A DNA stretch of 64,000 nt, taken from assembly GCA_032768795.1 (NCBI GenBank), contig CP136491.1, positions 2,418,001-2,482,000 on the forward strand, in the 5' to 3' direction. The number at the start of each line of letters is the position of its first letter. Position 1 is the stretch's first letter. The notes under the pieces were generated by a model, which made no database searches, was not told the DNA's origin, and saw nothing but the letters and a program-made list of their open reading frames with translations. Positions 30,426 to 43,219 of the stretch are shown here, piece by piece. Made by a program: the position numbers and the translations under genes. Origin of the DNA: Tremella fuciformis. Taxonomy: Eukaryota > Basidiomycota > Tremellomycetes > Tremellales > Tremellaceae.

Positions 30426-30693
30426 ATGTGGGACACTTTGTTGATCGCCGGCCTGCACCCCTTGTATCCTAGAGCAGCCCGCCTCGCTCCGTTTCGTCGA
30501 GGCTTCCATAGCTGCGCGAAACATCAGGTTACAGTCGATGCAGGTGCCACACTCGTCAACTGCCACTTTCATCGCTTGCCTTCCCTTCCTTCCCTTGCCC
30601 CTCCCCGACAGCCCGATGAAGCGCTGTAGATTTCATGACCTTCCACCTCGACAGCGACGACCAGTGGCTACACAGGAGCACACAGCCGGCGCC

Positions 30694-31244
30694 ATGTCCT
30701 CAGGCTACCAGCCCCTGCCCCAGTCCGATCCCGACGCATCGCCACGCGCCGCCGACCCGTCGTTCCGGCCGCTGCGCGCGTCTGTCCAGGCTGAATTCAA
30801 CCGCCCCCCGCCGAGCTGGTGGAAGCGCGCGCTCCTGGTCCTGGCGCTGGTAGTCATGGGCTGGCTCACCGTCAAGCTGGGAGGCATGAATCGCAAGCCT
30901 CAGGTCATCTACGCCCAACGGTGAGTGTCGGCTCTGCAGGGGACGAGGCAGCGCGCGCGAGGGGCATAGGGCTGATCCCCGTCGCTAGCTATTCCGAGCA
31001 GTACAAGTACCGCCCGGCGGCGTCGCCCGTCATCACCGAACACCTCAAGGACGGGCGGATACGGATCCGGGGGGCGACGCTGGGCGGCGTGGGCGTGCGG
31101 GAGGAGGATATCCCGTTGAGCGAGGCGCAGAGGAAGCACAAGGAGAAGAAGCAGAGGGAGGAGGCGCGCGAGGCGGCGATGAAGCAGCTGGGACTCAAGA
31201 CGCGGCGGAAGAAGAAGGGGAGAACGGACAAGGATGAGATATGA
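30694..31244 (+). CDS. Single-pass membrane protein, basic C-terminus
   Basis: Exons 30694-30920 and 30989-31244 (160 aa). The N-terminal 45 residues are Pro/Ser/Asp-rich. One helix (RALLVLALVVMGWLTVKLGG) spans the membrane, followed by RKPQVIYAQRYSEQYKYRPA, which looks conserved. A Lys/Glu/Arg-rich helix (LSEAQRKHKEKKQREEARE) and a polybasic end (KTRRKKKGRTDKDE) complete it. Reads like a conserved fungal ER or nuclear-envelope membrane protein, but I cannot name it. The intron has a GTGAGT donor. Confidence 0.7.
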
Positions 31245-31318
31245 CCCCCGGATGACCGATACGACTTTTGCCCATATCACCCAACATCACGCACAGCATG
31301 CATGGTATATGACCGACC

Positions 31319-32991
31319 TCATGCCGACTCGCTCTGCTGCGACGTGGATCTCGCCTGGGCAGCCTCCCACTCTCTCAGCCAGCTCGGCTTGAACTCGATC
31401 AGCTGCGCTTTACTCTGCTCGACGTCCTTGGACATTTGCGCCCGGATCTCCGACATGGGCTTTTTCTCCAACAGATTCTTCCCCGCCGACATGGACACCA
31501 CGACTCCCTGCGGGTCGTCGCCTTCCGGTAGCTGCGAGGTCAAGTCGGCCAGACCCTTCGCACACTTCAGCGCTACTCCGATACAGGCTGGTGTCGCCCA
31601 CCTGTAATGCGCCGATGCCTTTGTGGACATTGGCGCTCTTTTCCATGTACTCGTCGTTCTCTTCTCTCTCTTTTCCGCCCCAGCTCAAGATCCTGGCGTC
31701 CTCCCAATTTATACCCTGATCTTCTGGGTCAAGATCCAGTAGAGGCGAAGCTGCTATGGATCTGGTGGATTTTGGCGGCGGCGACATCCATTCCATATAT
31801 TTGTCCGCGAGCATTCTGCCCGTGAGGACAATCTGCTCTCCAGTTGTCCCAGCACCAATGGCGATCGGTGCGATGGGCATCGTGAGCTGGACATTCGGAA
31901 GGAATGGAGCGGGATTGATATAGTAATTGCTGGTGAAGCGACCACTAGAGTACCCGATCAGCCGCGGTCTCGGATCGAGGTATAGGCTCACTGTTCGACG
32001 ATCTCAGGAGGAGGCGGCCAGCTCAATCGGCATTTGCCAGCCTAAGATCAGTCACGGATCATCTAGCTTCAGACGAGGGCCCACCGCCGCGTCGTGCGCG
32101 TCCATGACAACAGTATATGAGCGCTTGCCCTCGTCTTTTGACGTGTGCTCAAACTCGGCGAGGTATATCGGGAACATGATTGGATAAGCAGCGAGCTGTC
32201 CTTTCAGCCATGATTCCGGGTCTTGCATTGCAACGTACCATCGTCTCTTTCCACTTGCTTTCATCAATCTTCAGGCCCTCCCACGTCATCCGCCCGATGG
32301 TCTTCCTGAGTTTGCTCATCAAACCGAATGGCGAGACGGTGAAGGGCACAGGAACAACGTCAAATCCGTCGCCTAGCTGCTTCAAGTCGTCTTGCGGGTC
32401 GTAAGCCGGAAGCTCATCGGGTAGTGGCGGAACCGCGAACGAGAGATACGATAGCGGAGCGAAAGGATTGCCTTCTCGTCAGCGTCGTTGGCGGTGGGGC
32501 TCGAGGCGACCGTACCGGGGACGTATCCCTCTTTGATGCCTATCCACCCACTGGAAGCCCTTCTGTTCCTTGCCTGCTCCACCTTGCCCTCCATCATGAG
32601 ATCTACCCGCCATATCGGGTACAAAGCCGCCTTCATATCCTTCAACTTGACATTCTCGCCCATCCCAAACTCGCGCACGAGCGAGGTGACGGAAGGGCCG
32701 AATATGCGGAGCAGAAAGGCGTAGGCGAGGTTGGAGATGGTGGCTGCAGCCCTCAGCGGGTGGTACTCTGTGGTACTACGCCAACTCACGAGCTGCCAGC
32801 AATGCGTGCAGGTGCATTTTCTCCAGCGCGCTCTGTGGTGTCTGGCGAAATGGGACCGAGCAGATCTTTGGTGAAGGAGATTTGAGCCCCGAGCCGCCCG
32901 TCGTTGCGGCTGTCGACTGACACCGTCTCACACACCCTTTCATGGCGTCCCGGCAGGCGCGGCTGCTCTGCGCTGTCCTCGTGATCATCAT
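31319..32991 (-). CDS. Mitochondrial protein of unknown function
   Basis: Six exons: 32991-32790, 32743-32516, 32471-32239, 32195-32075, 31990-31602 and 31555-31319 (469 aa). The N-terminus is a typical presequence, rich in Arg, Ser and Thr without acidic residues (ITRTAQSSRACRDAMKGCVR). The middle has well-formed globular sequence: KAALYPIWRVDLMMEGK, GWIGIKEGYVPGNPFAPLS, FDVVPVPFTVSPFGLMSKL and the hydrophobic LAAYPIMFPIYLAEFE. The C-terminus is helical. I believe this is a conserved basidiomycete matrix or inner-membrane protein, but cannot assign a name. The junction of exons 4 and 5 (donor GTCTGA, 84-nt intron) is the least certain. It shares a 199-bp divergent promoter with PEX6. Confidence 0.65.
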
Positions 32992-33190
32992 CGCTTGTCG
33001 AAGAGAGATAAATGCATATGAGAGATGGGACTCTTGGAGGTCGGGAATGTCAGGGGGTCCGTAGACTTTCGCCGGTTTTGCCGAGCCATTCACCAAAGTC
33101 AAATGTCTCTTTCGACGTCGACTGTCACTCTGTTCTCAACCTCTATTGTACAGCTCGGGACTCCACTGGGGGGCCGAGCCGGTCAGGAGG

Positions 33191-36100
33191 ATGGCCACGC
33201 GACTGGGCAGCTGTGATCGCTCTCGAGCTTGGATCAAGGTCGAGGTCCACCCTCTGTTCCCAGCGCGCCTAGACGGACCCTCGTCATCGCAGCAACTTTC
33301 AGAGGTAGCCCTGGCCAGTCCAGCACTGTGGGCGAGCTTGACGAGACGGCGCAAGCCAGGCAGCTCTCGAGAAGAGACCCACGACCACCATGATATCAGC
33401 GTAGCGGTGCGCTGGCCCTTGGAACGACGTCTGGGCAAAGGCAAGCAGAAAGAACGGAATCTAGTTATTCACCTCGAGGAGGACAAGGTTAGTCGGCGTC
33501 GACCTCTGATCATGCTGATCTTTTTCAGCGCTTCAGCTCGTCTCCACGGAGTACGATGCAACTGTATGTTCCCGTACACCTCTATCCTGCGTTTTCAACT
33601 CCGCCGTTGATCAGTGCGATCACTCGGCATGAGCCCATTCCGCTATCGTTGGCGGTTCTCCAGCCCGTCCTCAATCGGCAGGAGGCATCACTGCATGGCC
33701 ATGACGACAAGGAGACATACGATATCGATCCTCTCTTCGAAGCAGGCAAGCCTCGCGCTCCCAGTCTGGCCAATGGGCTTCCGAATGGGCATTCAGACTT
33801 TCGTCCTCGTCCTCGGATACTCAGACAAGGCGACACCGTCACACTTCACTCCAATCAGCAGGACAGATCGTCCCGACTGTTCCGCATTCTCCTGCTGGAG
33901 CCCGTGGACCAAGGTATCCTGTCGCCTCGTACAAAAGTCGTCATTTCCACAAGACCGCACATCGCGACCGAGACTGAACCAGATTGGCTGGATGGCGATG
34001 CCGTCAGCGAGAGCAGTCGTGGTCGAACAAGGCTCTCACTGGCGAATTTCGATGCCGACGCATTCCTCACGACTGATCTATCATTCCACTCTGCGGACGC
34101 GGATGAGTTGCCCGAAGGGCCCATGCTCGGAGACAGTCTCGACTTGGCTCAATCAGCATATTCGTCCACGTCCGGCTCCATCACCCCAAAGCCAGGTGGA
34201 CGGGCCGTCGAAAGTCCATCGCCTCCTGTGCTCGTCGACGACCTGATGCCTGGGCCGATTGACGGTAGGGCGCGATTCACGGCCATTCGCGCTCTGGGTC
34301 CTTCAAGATCTGCCTTGAGAACCGAGGCCGACAGTGTCTGTTGGGTTGGTGTCGCAAGCCTCGGCCGAGCTGGCATTTTCGACGGTGATTGGGTGAGTGT
34401 TGAGCTTGTTTGCGCAGCACGGAATAATATTTTAGGTTCTGCTGCGGTCTTCTGCCGGAACGAGCGAAAGACTTGTCAAAGCCGTCGCATGGGAGCGGTT
34501 GGACGAGACGGCAGACGACATGCGCGTTGTGTCAAGATCCCCACGCCCTATCGCTGATCTGACAGACCTATCAACGCGATCCTCCTTCCACCACTCCTGT
34601 ACCGCGCACTTCTGCCGAAAAACGTCTCAAACACCGATATAGTCGTTTCACCAACATCATTCGGAGCACGGTTGCCCACTCTGCCGGTGGCCAAAACGAT
34701 GACTCTCGCTCGTATCGCTACTGCGGAGGGCATCGACAAGCGGTACGAGCGCTCCTGGTTGCGCAGCCTCAAGGAATACGTTTCACCGCATAGAGCTTCC
34801 GACACTTCCGCCACTGCAGTGAGCATGCGCTTGGTCCGAAGGGGAGACATCCTGGCCGTGCCAGTTGAGCAGAGTCGGCCCTTGAGAGATGGAAACGGAG
34901 ACCCTCCTACAGACAGCGACAGTGACGAGGACAGTAGCGGTCGGAGTCGGGTGGAGGACGGCGAGGACGGCGGGATGCCCTCGATTCAAGGCAAGCAGAA
35001 ATTGCACCCAGCCGTCGCATATTTCATCATAACATCGTTATCATATGAGCCTATCACCTCACTAGAAGATGACTTTTCGTCCTCGACATCTTCCAAGGCT
35101 CGAGCGGGCGAATTGGGATGTTGGGTCGACACTTGGGAAGAAGGTTCTACCAAGATGGTTTTGACCGGGGTGGAGAGGGCGCATATTGCGGCTCGAGAAG
35201 CCGATAACAACTGGCTCGGACATGGTCAGCACTCATATACCGATGATAGCCCACTAACGTTGTCAGAGCATCCGCCACCTCCTTATAGCGTTCGAGCATC
35301 GAGCAAGCTGAGGGACATGCTGCGGACAGCCCTAATTGCCGCACATCAGGTGTCCCATCTGCCTCTGTCCGTCCTCGTCAAGGGCACGCGAGGCGCGGGT
35401 AAGATGAGCATGATACGCGCCGTGGCGGCTGAGGTGGGCTACAGCCTGATCGATGTGAGTCGGCACATGCATCTGCCAGCAGCAACTGATGACAGGTCGA
35501 CGGCTATGAGCTAGCAGGCGAAACGACTGCTGCCATGCAGGGCATTCTGCAAGCCCGAGCGGACAAGGCTAAGGCGAGCGCCCCCTCCATGCTGGTCATA
35601 AAGCACATTGAGGCATTGGGGAAAAAATCGGACCTCTCGGCTTCTGGTCGACCCCCTGCCGCACTGCAAATACTTGAGGATACGCTAGAATACCTGCGGC
35701 AGGGCGTGCGAGACACGGCGCTTCCTTGCCTTCTCATTGGGCTCACATCTGATGCGGAAGCTGTTCCCCCCGAGCTCTTGTCTTGCTTCAAGCAGCATGT
35801 CGGCCTCGATGCTCCAGATGAGGCGGAAAGACTGGCGATCATTGGCGGCTTATTGTCGTCGCTCTCAATGGCGTCGGACGTCGATTCCCAACGGCTCGCT
35901 TCGCAGACTGCGGCTTTCCATCCTGGCGACTTGAAGGCTCTCCTGCATCGTAGTCACGATCTAGCTCTCGCTCGCGCGCTGCAGGAATCTAAGCGTCCTT
36001 TCATGGACCTGAACGCAGCTGGCGTCTCTCTGACCAAGGCAGATGTCGACGCCGCACTTAGCGATGCGCGCACAGCCTATTCAGCGAGAATCGACGCGCC

Positions 36101-37119
36101 GCAAATCCCCAACGTCTCGTGGTCTGATGTCGGAGGTCTCGCTGCCGCGAAGGCCGATATTCTCGACACGATTCAGCTGCCGATTGAGCAGCCCGAGCTT
36201 TTCGCTGACGGACTGAAGAAGCGTTCAGGTGAGCCGCTTAGCCTTGGCAGCCGCGGGAAGGACTCATTTAATAGGCATCCTTCTCTACGGCCCACCGGGA
36301 ACAGGGAAGACCTTGCTCGCGAAAGCCGTGGCGACATCCTGCTCGCTCAACTTCTTCTCGGTAAAAGGCCCCGAGCTTCTCAACATGTACATCGGAGAAT
36401 CGGAAGCCAATGTCCGTCGGGTGTTTCAGCGTGCGCGAGATGCGTCTCCTTGTGTCATATTTATGGATGAGCTCGACTCTGTCGCTCCAAAACGCGGCAA
36501 CCAGGGTGACTCTGGCGGCGTCATGGATCGAATCGTCTCTCAGCTGCTTGCCGAACTCGATGGAATGTCAGCAGGTGACAACAGCAGTGTATTCGTCATG
36601 GGCGCTACCAATCGACCCGATCTGCTTGATCCTGCTCTGCTGAGACCCGGCAGATTCGATCGTATGCTTTACCTCGGCGTAGCGCAGACGCATGAAGCTC
36701 AGCTTGGCATCCTTCAAGCTCTCACTCGCAAATTTCGCCTCAGCCCGGCTCTCGAGCTGGTCGACGTGGCCGAGATGTGCCCGTTCACATATACCGGTGC
36801 GGACTTCTACGCGTTGTGCTCCGATGCCATGTTGCGAGCCATGGCCCGCCAAACCGACATCATCGACCGAAAAGTAGCAGCCCTGAATTCGGATGGCTTG
36901 CAGCACGAGTGGCCGACCCCGTTGACGGTTCAGTACTATCTGGAGCGACTGGCCTCGGAAGAAGAAGTCCAAGTGGAGGTGAATATGACGGATTTCGTGG
37001 AGGCGCTGAGGAGCCTGGTGCCCAGTGTCAGTCAAGGCGAGATGGAGCATTACGAGCGAGTACAAAGAGAGTTCAAGGGATTCGAGATTGGGCGCAAGGA
37101 GCCGAATGGTCATTCATGA
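33191..37119 (+). CDS. PEX6: Peroxisomal AAA ATPase Pex6
   Basis: Seven exons: 33191-33487, 33529-34392, 34436-34530, 34566-35224, 35267-35454, 35496-36228 and 36275-37119 (1226 aa). The N-terminal half is divergent, as in Pex6. The D1 ATPase has a weak Walker A ([20 protein letters not shown]) and no clear Walker B. The D2 domain is canonical: [20 protein letters not shown], Walker [16 protein letters not shown], pore region [18 protein letters not shown], Walker [17 protein letters not shown], sensor/Arg finger [20 protein letters not shown]. Pex6 with Pex1 extracts the ubiquitinated receptor Pex5 from the peroxisome membrane. The D2 block with a degenerate D1 and this length distinguish it from Cdc48 and Pex1. 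One intron (34531-34565) is only 35 nt. Confidence 0.92.
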
Positions 37120-37446
37120 TCGACCAGATCCTTGGTTTTTGGGCAAGCAGAGGTGAGAGCCATTTCCATTTGGAGTGTGCTCCATTGCCAACCTGCAGTC
37201 ATGCAACACATACAGGCGGTCAAGTTGAGCGCATGATGCCCGTTTCGCCTGTTTCTTGACGCTGGAGTTGATCAAAGGGTAGCACCCGGGGTCGCTCACA
37301 AAGGACCTTTGTTTCGACTTTCGATGTACGATCCCTGCGCGCGACATATTAGCATGGTTCAGCCCAGTAACCCATCCAGTGTGTGCTGCCAGCAGCTCCT
37401 CTGACCACTACTCACCGACTCGTACGATCACTTGTCGTAGGTCGAA
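37120..37446. other. Intergenic region, possible 5' end of the TOR-like gene
   Basis: Short plus-strand frames, including one beginning ATGGTTCAG at 37354, could be a first exon of the next gene, but I could not join one in frame. No long HEAT-repeat coding sequence fits in this space. Confidence 0.45.
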
Positions 37447-40400
37447 ATGATCGGGTCGCAACATATCCTTCATCGGATCATACCCCTGATCTGCCAGGCC
37501 TTGCTGACATCACCTCAAAAGGCGGTATGGCTGCACGGTCTAGGCCTTCTTGCCTCGCCCAAGCTTCGCGGCGCTATGTATCAGACATCCTCCATCTGGC
37601 TCCCCATCCTGCTCAGAGGCCTCGAAGTCAACCGAGAGAAAGAGGTCATCTTCGCCGCCCTTCAGCTACTGACCGAAGTGGGCGGAACGATGGAAGTCAT
37701 AAAGACGTGTCTGATCAAACCGCTCAAGCTCCTGGCCAAGGACAGGCGAATCATGTACAGCCCCGAGCTGGAGGGCGCTGCCAGCAAATTGAGCCTCGTC
37801 CTGCCCCTTCCTAACGGCAAGAAGCTCGGACGGGCGCGGAGTGTGCGTCCTCTTCTCCGACAACCCCCCTTGGCTTCTCCCACCACGGCGCTGAGGGGGC
37901 GGGCGAGGCTTGCGCTGATAGCATAGGCTCTTGCTACGATTTCCAGGACCCCGACTCCCCGGCCTACTTCTCTACGGGACCACCCCGTCTTGAGCAACAT
38001 TCTTGCGCGCAACCTCCCCGCCAAAGGCCGGTCCGTGCAGCACGCATGGACGACCACGCTCCTAGCGCCCATTCACGAGAAGCCCAAGGTATGGACGGAC
38101 AACCTGTTCCTGGCGACACTCGAGGCGAGCGGGGTACCCGAAATGGTGATCGCTTCTCGCGTAGGCTTCACTCGCGGCGCTTCTGTGCGTGGCAGCTGAC
38201 CACCAGCTCGGCCCATCGGTACATGCGGACCTTTTCCAGACCGCGTTCATGAAGTGTTATCAGCGTATCAAGGAGGCTGACCCAGCGTTCAAGGTAAGAC
38301 CTGTGCCCGCGTTTGTCTGACGGGCCGGGCTGACCAGGCAGGGGCGGGTGGATGCGGCATTGCAAGAGCTGTTGACTGACACCACTGTCTCGGCGGACAT
38401 TGCGCTCATCATCCTCGAGGCCCTCGCCTTTCTGAACAAAGAGCGCCAGGTCCTCCCGCGTGCGGTTCTCGACGCGGCGAAGAATTGCGCGCTAGGCAGG
38501 TGGCAGGGGGATCTGAGTCAGTCGATACCGGCCATCGTCGTGTAAGCTGCGCTGCGCGAGAACGGGAGTCCTGCTCACAACCCAGGTGGTATGCCGAGCA
38601 GGACACCGAGGCCAATCTCACCGCGGATAACCTCGCCAATTTGACGGAAGTCAACATACGCATGGGTTCGGCGTGTGAGGCTACGAACTGGGTGATTTGA
38701 GACCGAGTTCTGATGCCAGGCTACGACTCTGCCTGGTCGTCGCTCCAGTGGCTTCGCGATGACTACCACACGCCGCCGGATCCGCTCTGGATCACCCAGC
38801 TCAGTCATTGGCAGAGCGCGCTGCGCGCTCAGGAGGAGGTGGACAAGAGGATGCAGTCGATGAGCTTCGGATCATTCAATACCAAGATGATCTGTCGTGA
38901 GTCTGCGTGCTGATGTCCGTCGACGTTGGCCTGAGCACAGATCACGCCTTGGGCGATTTTGAGAAGGGATACCGATTGGCCCTCAGCCTCTTTGAGGGCC
39001 TGAACGATCATCAGCGGCGGCAGACCGCCCACTGGGCAACTGCCTCGGCATGGCACATGGTGCGCCCAACATTCTGCGAGCCGCCGAGATTCAGGGAAAT
39101 ACTGACGTGCAGGGCGACTACGAGACGATGGCCGACTATCTGGCGTTCCACCCGAAAGGCACGTCGAAATCCATCTACAAAGCCATCATCGACGTCCAAC
39201 ACGGGCAGTACGCCTCGGCCTTCCAGCACATCCGCAAGGCTCAGGCACTCGCGTACGACGAGCTCCAGTCGCAGCTCGTCCTGGGGCCTCACGTCGCACT
39301 CAAGACGCTGGCAAAGACGGAGCTCCTCGTGGAGCTGAAGGAAGTCATCACCTTCAAGTCGCAGCCCGAGCAGCGCGACTGGATCCTCGACGTCTGGCGG
39401 AACCGGTTCCAGCGCAGTCATCCGGATGCCAATACGTGGCTGAAGCGCCTGGCCGTGTGGAGCCTGGCAACGCCGCCGACGACCATGGAGCTGCAGCTCT
39501 GTTATATCGACTGCGCCAAGCTCTGCGAGAGCAAGGGTATGACCGAAGCCGCGAAGCGGATCATGGAGATGATCACTCCATGGTCTTATGAACCGGTGAG
39601 CCATTGCGTCCTACCGGGCGTGCCAATGGTCCGTACAAGGCTCATTGATCAGGGGGATAATGTCGAATACACCAAGATGCGCTTTCAGTGGAAAGACGCC
39701 ACGCAGTCGGGCAATGTCAAGGGTCAACAGAGGACGCTGCGGCAGATGCATGAGCACACCGCGAGGCTGATCCAGACGCTGCACATCGACAAGGGGGCTC
39801 TCGAGGCCGAGGGTCTCGGGCTGCGGCCAGTCACTACTGCCAGTGGCCTGAGCACCATTGACAAGGAGATCCTCGCCAGGCGGTATTGCCGCCTTGCGGA
39901 GTGGACAGAGACGTGTCAGGGCAACGATTGGGTGGCGGTGAGTCATCTGACCTGATGCCGCGCCCTCTTGCTCATTGATAGGATCCCGACTCTGAGGTCT
40001 ACCGCTACTACTCGCTCTCCTCGAAGCTGGATCCTATGTGGTTCAACGCCTCGTATTCCTTAAGCGAGGCTGCGATGAGTATCTTCGAGGGCAACTCGTG
40101 CAGCCGTTCTGACCCCATCGCTGTGAATTCATACGGTAAGTTGCTTCGAGTCGTTCTCGCGAGCTCGCCTTGACGGGCAGTGGTTCCCGCCATACGAGGC
40201 CTCTTCCAGGCGATCCGGACGCCCGAGTCACCGGAGAAAGGCATCAAAGCCCTGCTCCGCCTCGTCACCCTCTGGCATCGTTTCGGCGAGTCTGACTCGG
40301 TCTTGCTCGAAGTCTCCTCGCAGCTCGCCGCGACGTCCGTCGCCGCATGGATCGACGCGATCCCTCAGCTGATCGCGCGGCTCGGCACGAAACACAAAGA

Positions 40401-43017
40401 ACTCCAGGCCTTGCTCATCGAGCTGCTGAAGAACATCGCCAACCAGTATCCGCACGCGGTCATATGGCCCCTGATGACCGCCAGCCAGACCAAGGCTACC
40501 GACGGCGAGGCGGGCGCCCGAGTAATCATGGACTTTGTGTGCTCCATGCCAAATGGCGCTCGCTTGACGCACCAAGCGGAGCTGGTGGGGATGGAGCTGA
40601 TCCGGTCGAGCAATTCGTGGTTGGAAAAGTGAGTCCCGCTCAAAGTGTTCAGCCGAGACTGACTAAAGGTGGCGCACGATGATCGATCGCGTGCTGCCCC
40701 GCACGGAGCTCATGGAGATCGCTTGGCACGAGGTCCCAAGCGGCTGGGAGACAGAGGTCGCAACGCTTGACGTGAGGTCTCTCCAGCCTCGTCTGCTATG
40801 AAGCTGACCTGAAGTGCCCCGAAACGCCTGACGAAGAGACATTCAAGCAGACATACGGAGTACGGATCCAGAGCATTTACCGCACGCTCGTGAAGTATCG
40901 TGCCACCCGAACGATTTCGTTGGTCCATTCCGCATACAGTGATCTCTACCGCGTACGCATCTTTTGTCGACCGGCAATCAGCTCAGGCGCTGACTGCAGC
41001 TATTTGGGGAGATTGATGCCCAGCTCAACCACTGGAAGATACCCGGTGCAAAATTGCAGCTGAGCAGTGCGGCGCCCAAGCTGCTCTCGCTTCGTGACTG
41101 CATCCTCACCGTACCCGGTCAGTCCGGAGGATTACCACATAGATGGGGTATGCTGACCTACTCAGGTCAATATGACCCCAATCTAAAGTTGGACGATCAA
41201 GCGTTCATTGACGGGTTCCGCCCGACAATGGACATCTTGACGTCCAAAATGATGCCCCGCAAGCTGGTCATTCTCAGTTTCAAGAAGAACTTTACTTTCC
41301 TTCTCAAAGGCGGGTCGCGCTCGGGACGGCGCTTCGTCAAAACTGATTGACAGGCAATGAAGACCTGCGCGGCGACGAGCGCGTCATGCAGCTCTTTACC
41401 CTGGTCAACACCTTGCTCAACCATGAGCAGGAGGCATTCAGCCGAAACTTGCATCTCTTGCCCTACGAGGTGGTCCCCCTTTCGCCAAGTGCCGGCCTGG
41501 TCAGCTGGGTTCCAAACACGACTCAGTCAGGGGCGCTACACCCGCATGCGCTCGACGAGCTGACGAGGCAGATTGCAGGCTCTGATCCAATCGAATCGAG
41601 ACAAAGACCGCAACTCCAACCTGGCAAACAAGGAGCTCGCTTCTCTCCTCGGCGTGAGTGACGTTGCTGCATTTAGGCAAAGCGCTCATGGCAGTACGAC
41701 CCGAGCACGTTCGATCTCAAGCGGGACAATCCTCGACTGGACCCGCCGGCCGAGTCGGAGAGGTACGACAAGCTGCCGTTGGAGACGAAAGTCAAACGGC
41801 TCCAAGCGGCCCTCTCGCACTCCAACCAGAGTGAGCCGTTCTGCTCGCTTCTTCAGCGTCGGAGCTCACGGCCAGGCGACCTCAAGGACGTGCTGTGGCA
41901 GAGAAGCCCCTCAGCTGAGATCTGGATCAGTCGACGTACCAACTTTGCGCGAACCATTGGTGTTGGCAGTGCGTTGCCTCTCTGACGCTCGAACTTAGAT
42001 TGCTCACCCCAGGCTTTGTGGGCTACATCATCGGCCTGGGTGACCGACACGGCCTGAACATTCTTGTTGACCAGCTGACCTGGGGCGCACTGCACATCGA
42101 CTTTGGCGATGTCAGCTACAGCCACTTGGGCGCGATGAGGTTGAGCTGACTAGAAGTTGTTTGGCGTTGCGCAGGAAAGAAGCTTCCTGCCCGAGAAGGT
42201 GCCGTTCAGGCTCACAAGAATGATGACGAACGCCTTCGAGGTGAGTTGCGGTCTGCGCTGGGAGCCGCGTATCTCGCTGAGCCTAGCTCGCTTCGTCGTA
42301 CCCTAAAAGCCGCGCTCCGGGCTCGCGAGGGTCCTTCAAACAAGCCAGCATCGTCACGATGCAGGTGATGCGCGAAAGTAGGAGCACCCTGCTGGCAATG
42401 CTCGAGGCGTTCCTGTACGACCCGCTCCTCTCGTGGACAGGCCACACCGGCCCTTCCATTGCGTATGGCCCGAATGGTGAGCCCGCGCTCCTCCTGCCCA
42501 CGCAGCACATGGCTGACCACAGGGGGCGCCAGCAGTGTGACTCTGCCCGAAAGCGACAGCGACAGCGACGGCAAGGGTAGCGGCCTGATGAAGCCCTACG
42601 GAAGGGTCATGAACCAGTCGGTCGCTCCTGTCGGGCGGCAGCAGAGCGAGGCGGACCCGTTCAGGCGTATCGAGAACTCGTTGATTGCTGCATACCTGGA
42701 GAGCGACAGTTACATGGCCAAAGCCGGTGAGGGCGGCATGACCAATACCAAAGCTCTGAGTGTGGGTGCTGTCGTGTCTCGCTCACAGGGAGTGCTGACA
42801 CCTAGGTCCTAGCTGAGATCGAGCGCAAGCTGGCGGGCCATGACAGCGTCACAGGAGAGGTCATTCATGTCAAGCAGCAGGTACAGCAGCTCATCGAGGA
42901 AGCGACGGATCTGCGGAACCTCTCCCAAGGTGAGTGGTCGGGCTTTATATTTCATCTTGTAGGCGACGGGCTGATGACGCCTCAGGCTACGTCTTGGGGT
43001 GGATCCCGCACTGGTGA
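37447..43017 (+). CDS. TOR-family kinase, N-terminally short (TOR-like)
   Basis: I traced 25 exons from 37447 to 43017, in frame throughout (1471 aa). Order: a short HEAT-like start (KAVWLHGLGLLASPKLRG); the FAT region (RDHPVLSNILARNLPAKGRS, GDYETMADYLAFHP, WIDAIPQLIARLGTKHKEL); an FRB-like part (EETFKQTYGVRIQSIYRTL); the kinase (PRKLVIL, FLLKGNEDLRGDERVMQLF, catalytic GLGDRHGLN, HIDFGD, LPEKVPFRLTRMMTNAFE); and the C-terminal FATC (EEATDLRNLSQGYVLGWIPHW). TOR kinases of fungi are usually near 2400 aa; here PEX6 ends 327 bp upstream, leaving no room for the main HEAT array. Cryptococcus is known to have a second, TOR-like kinase, and this may be its relative, with full-length TOR elsewhere. 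Exon 15 ends at a GC donor (41310). All core kinase residues are present. Confidence 0.85.
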
Positions 43018-43219
43018 GCATTGTCGAGCGCCTTGCATGGGTCTCGTCTGGCCCGAGTTGCTGTTGTATCGTTACACTCTGTACAGATTGCATGAATGCT
43101 CTGGCTCGGAAGGCTCAGAGAGGTCTCTCCCAAACAACACCTCCACCACCGAGGTCCAACTCAATCATTTCGTTGCCATCACTCTTTCCTCTCATCGCCA
43201 GAGCAGTGACGACCACCTC

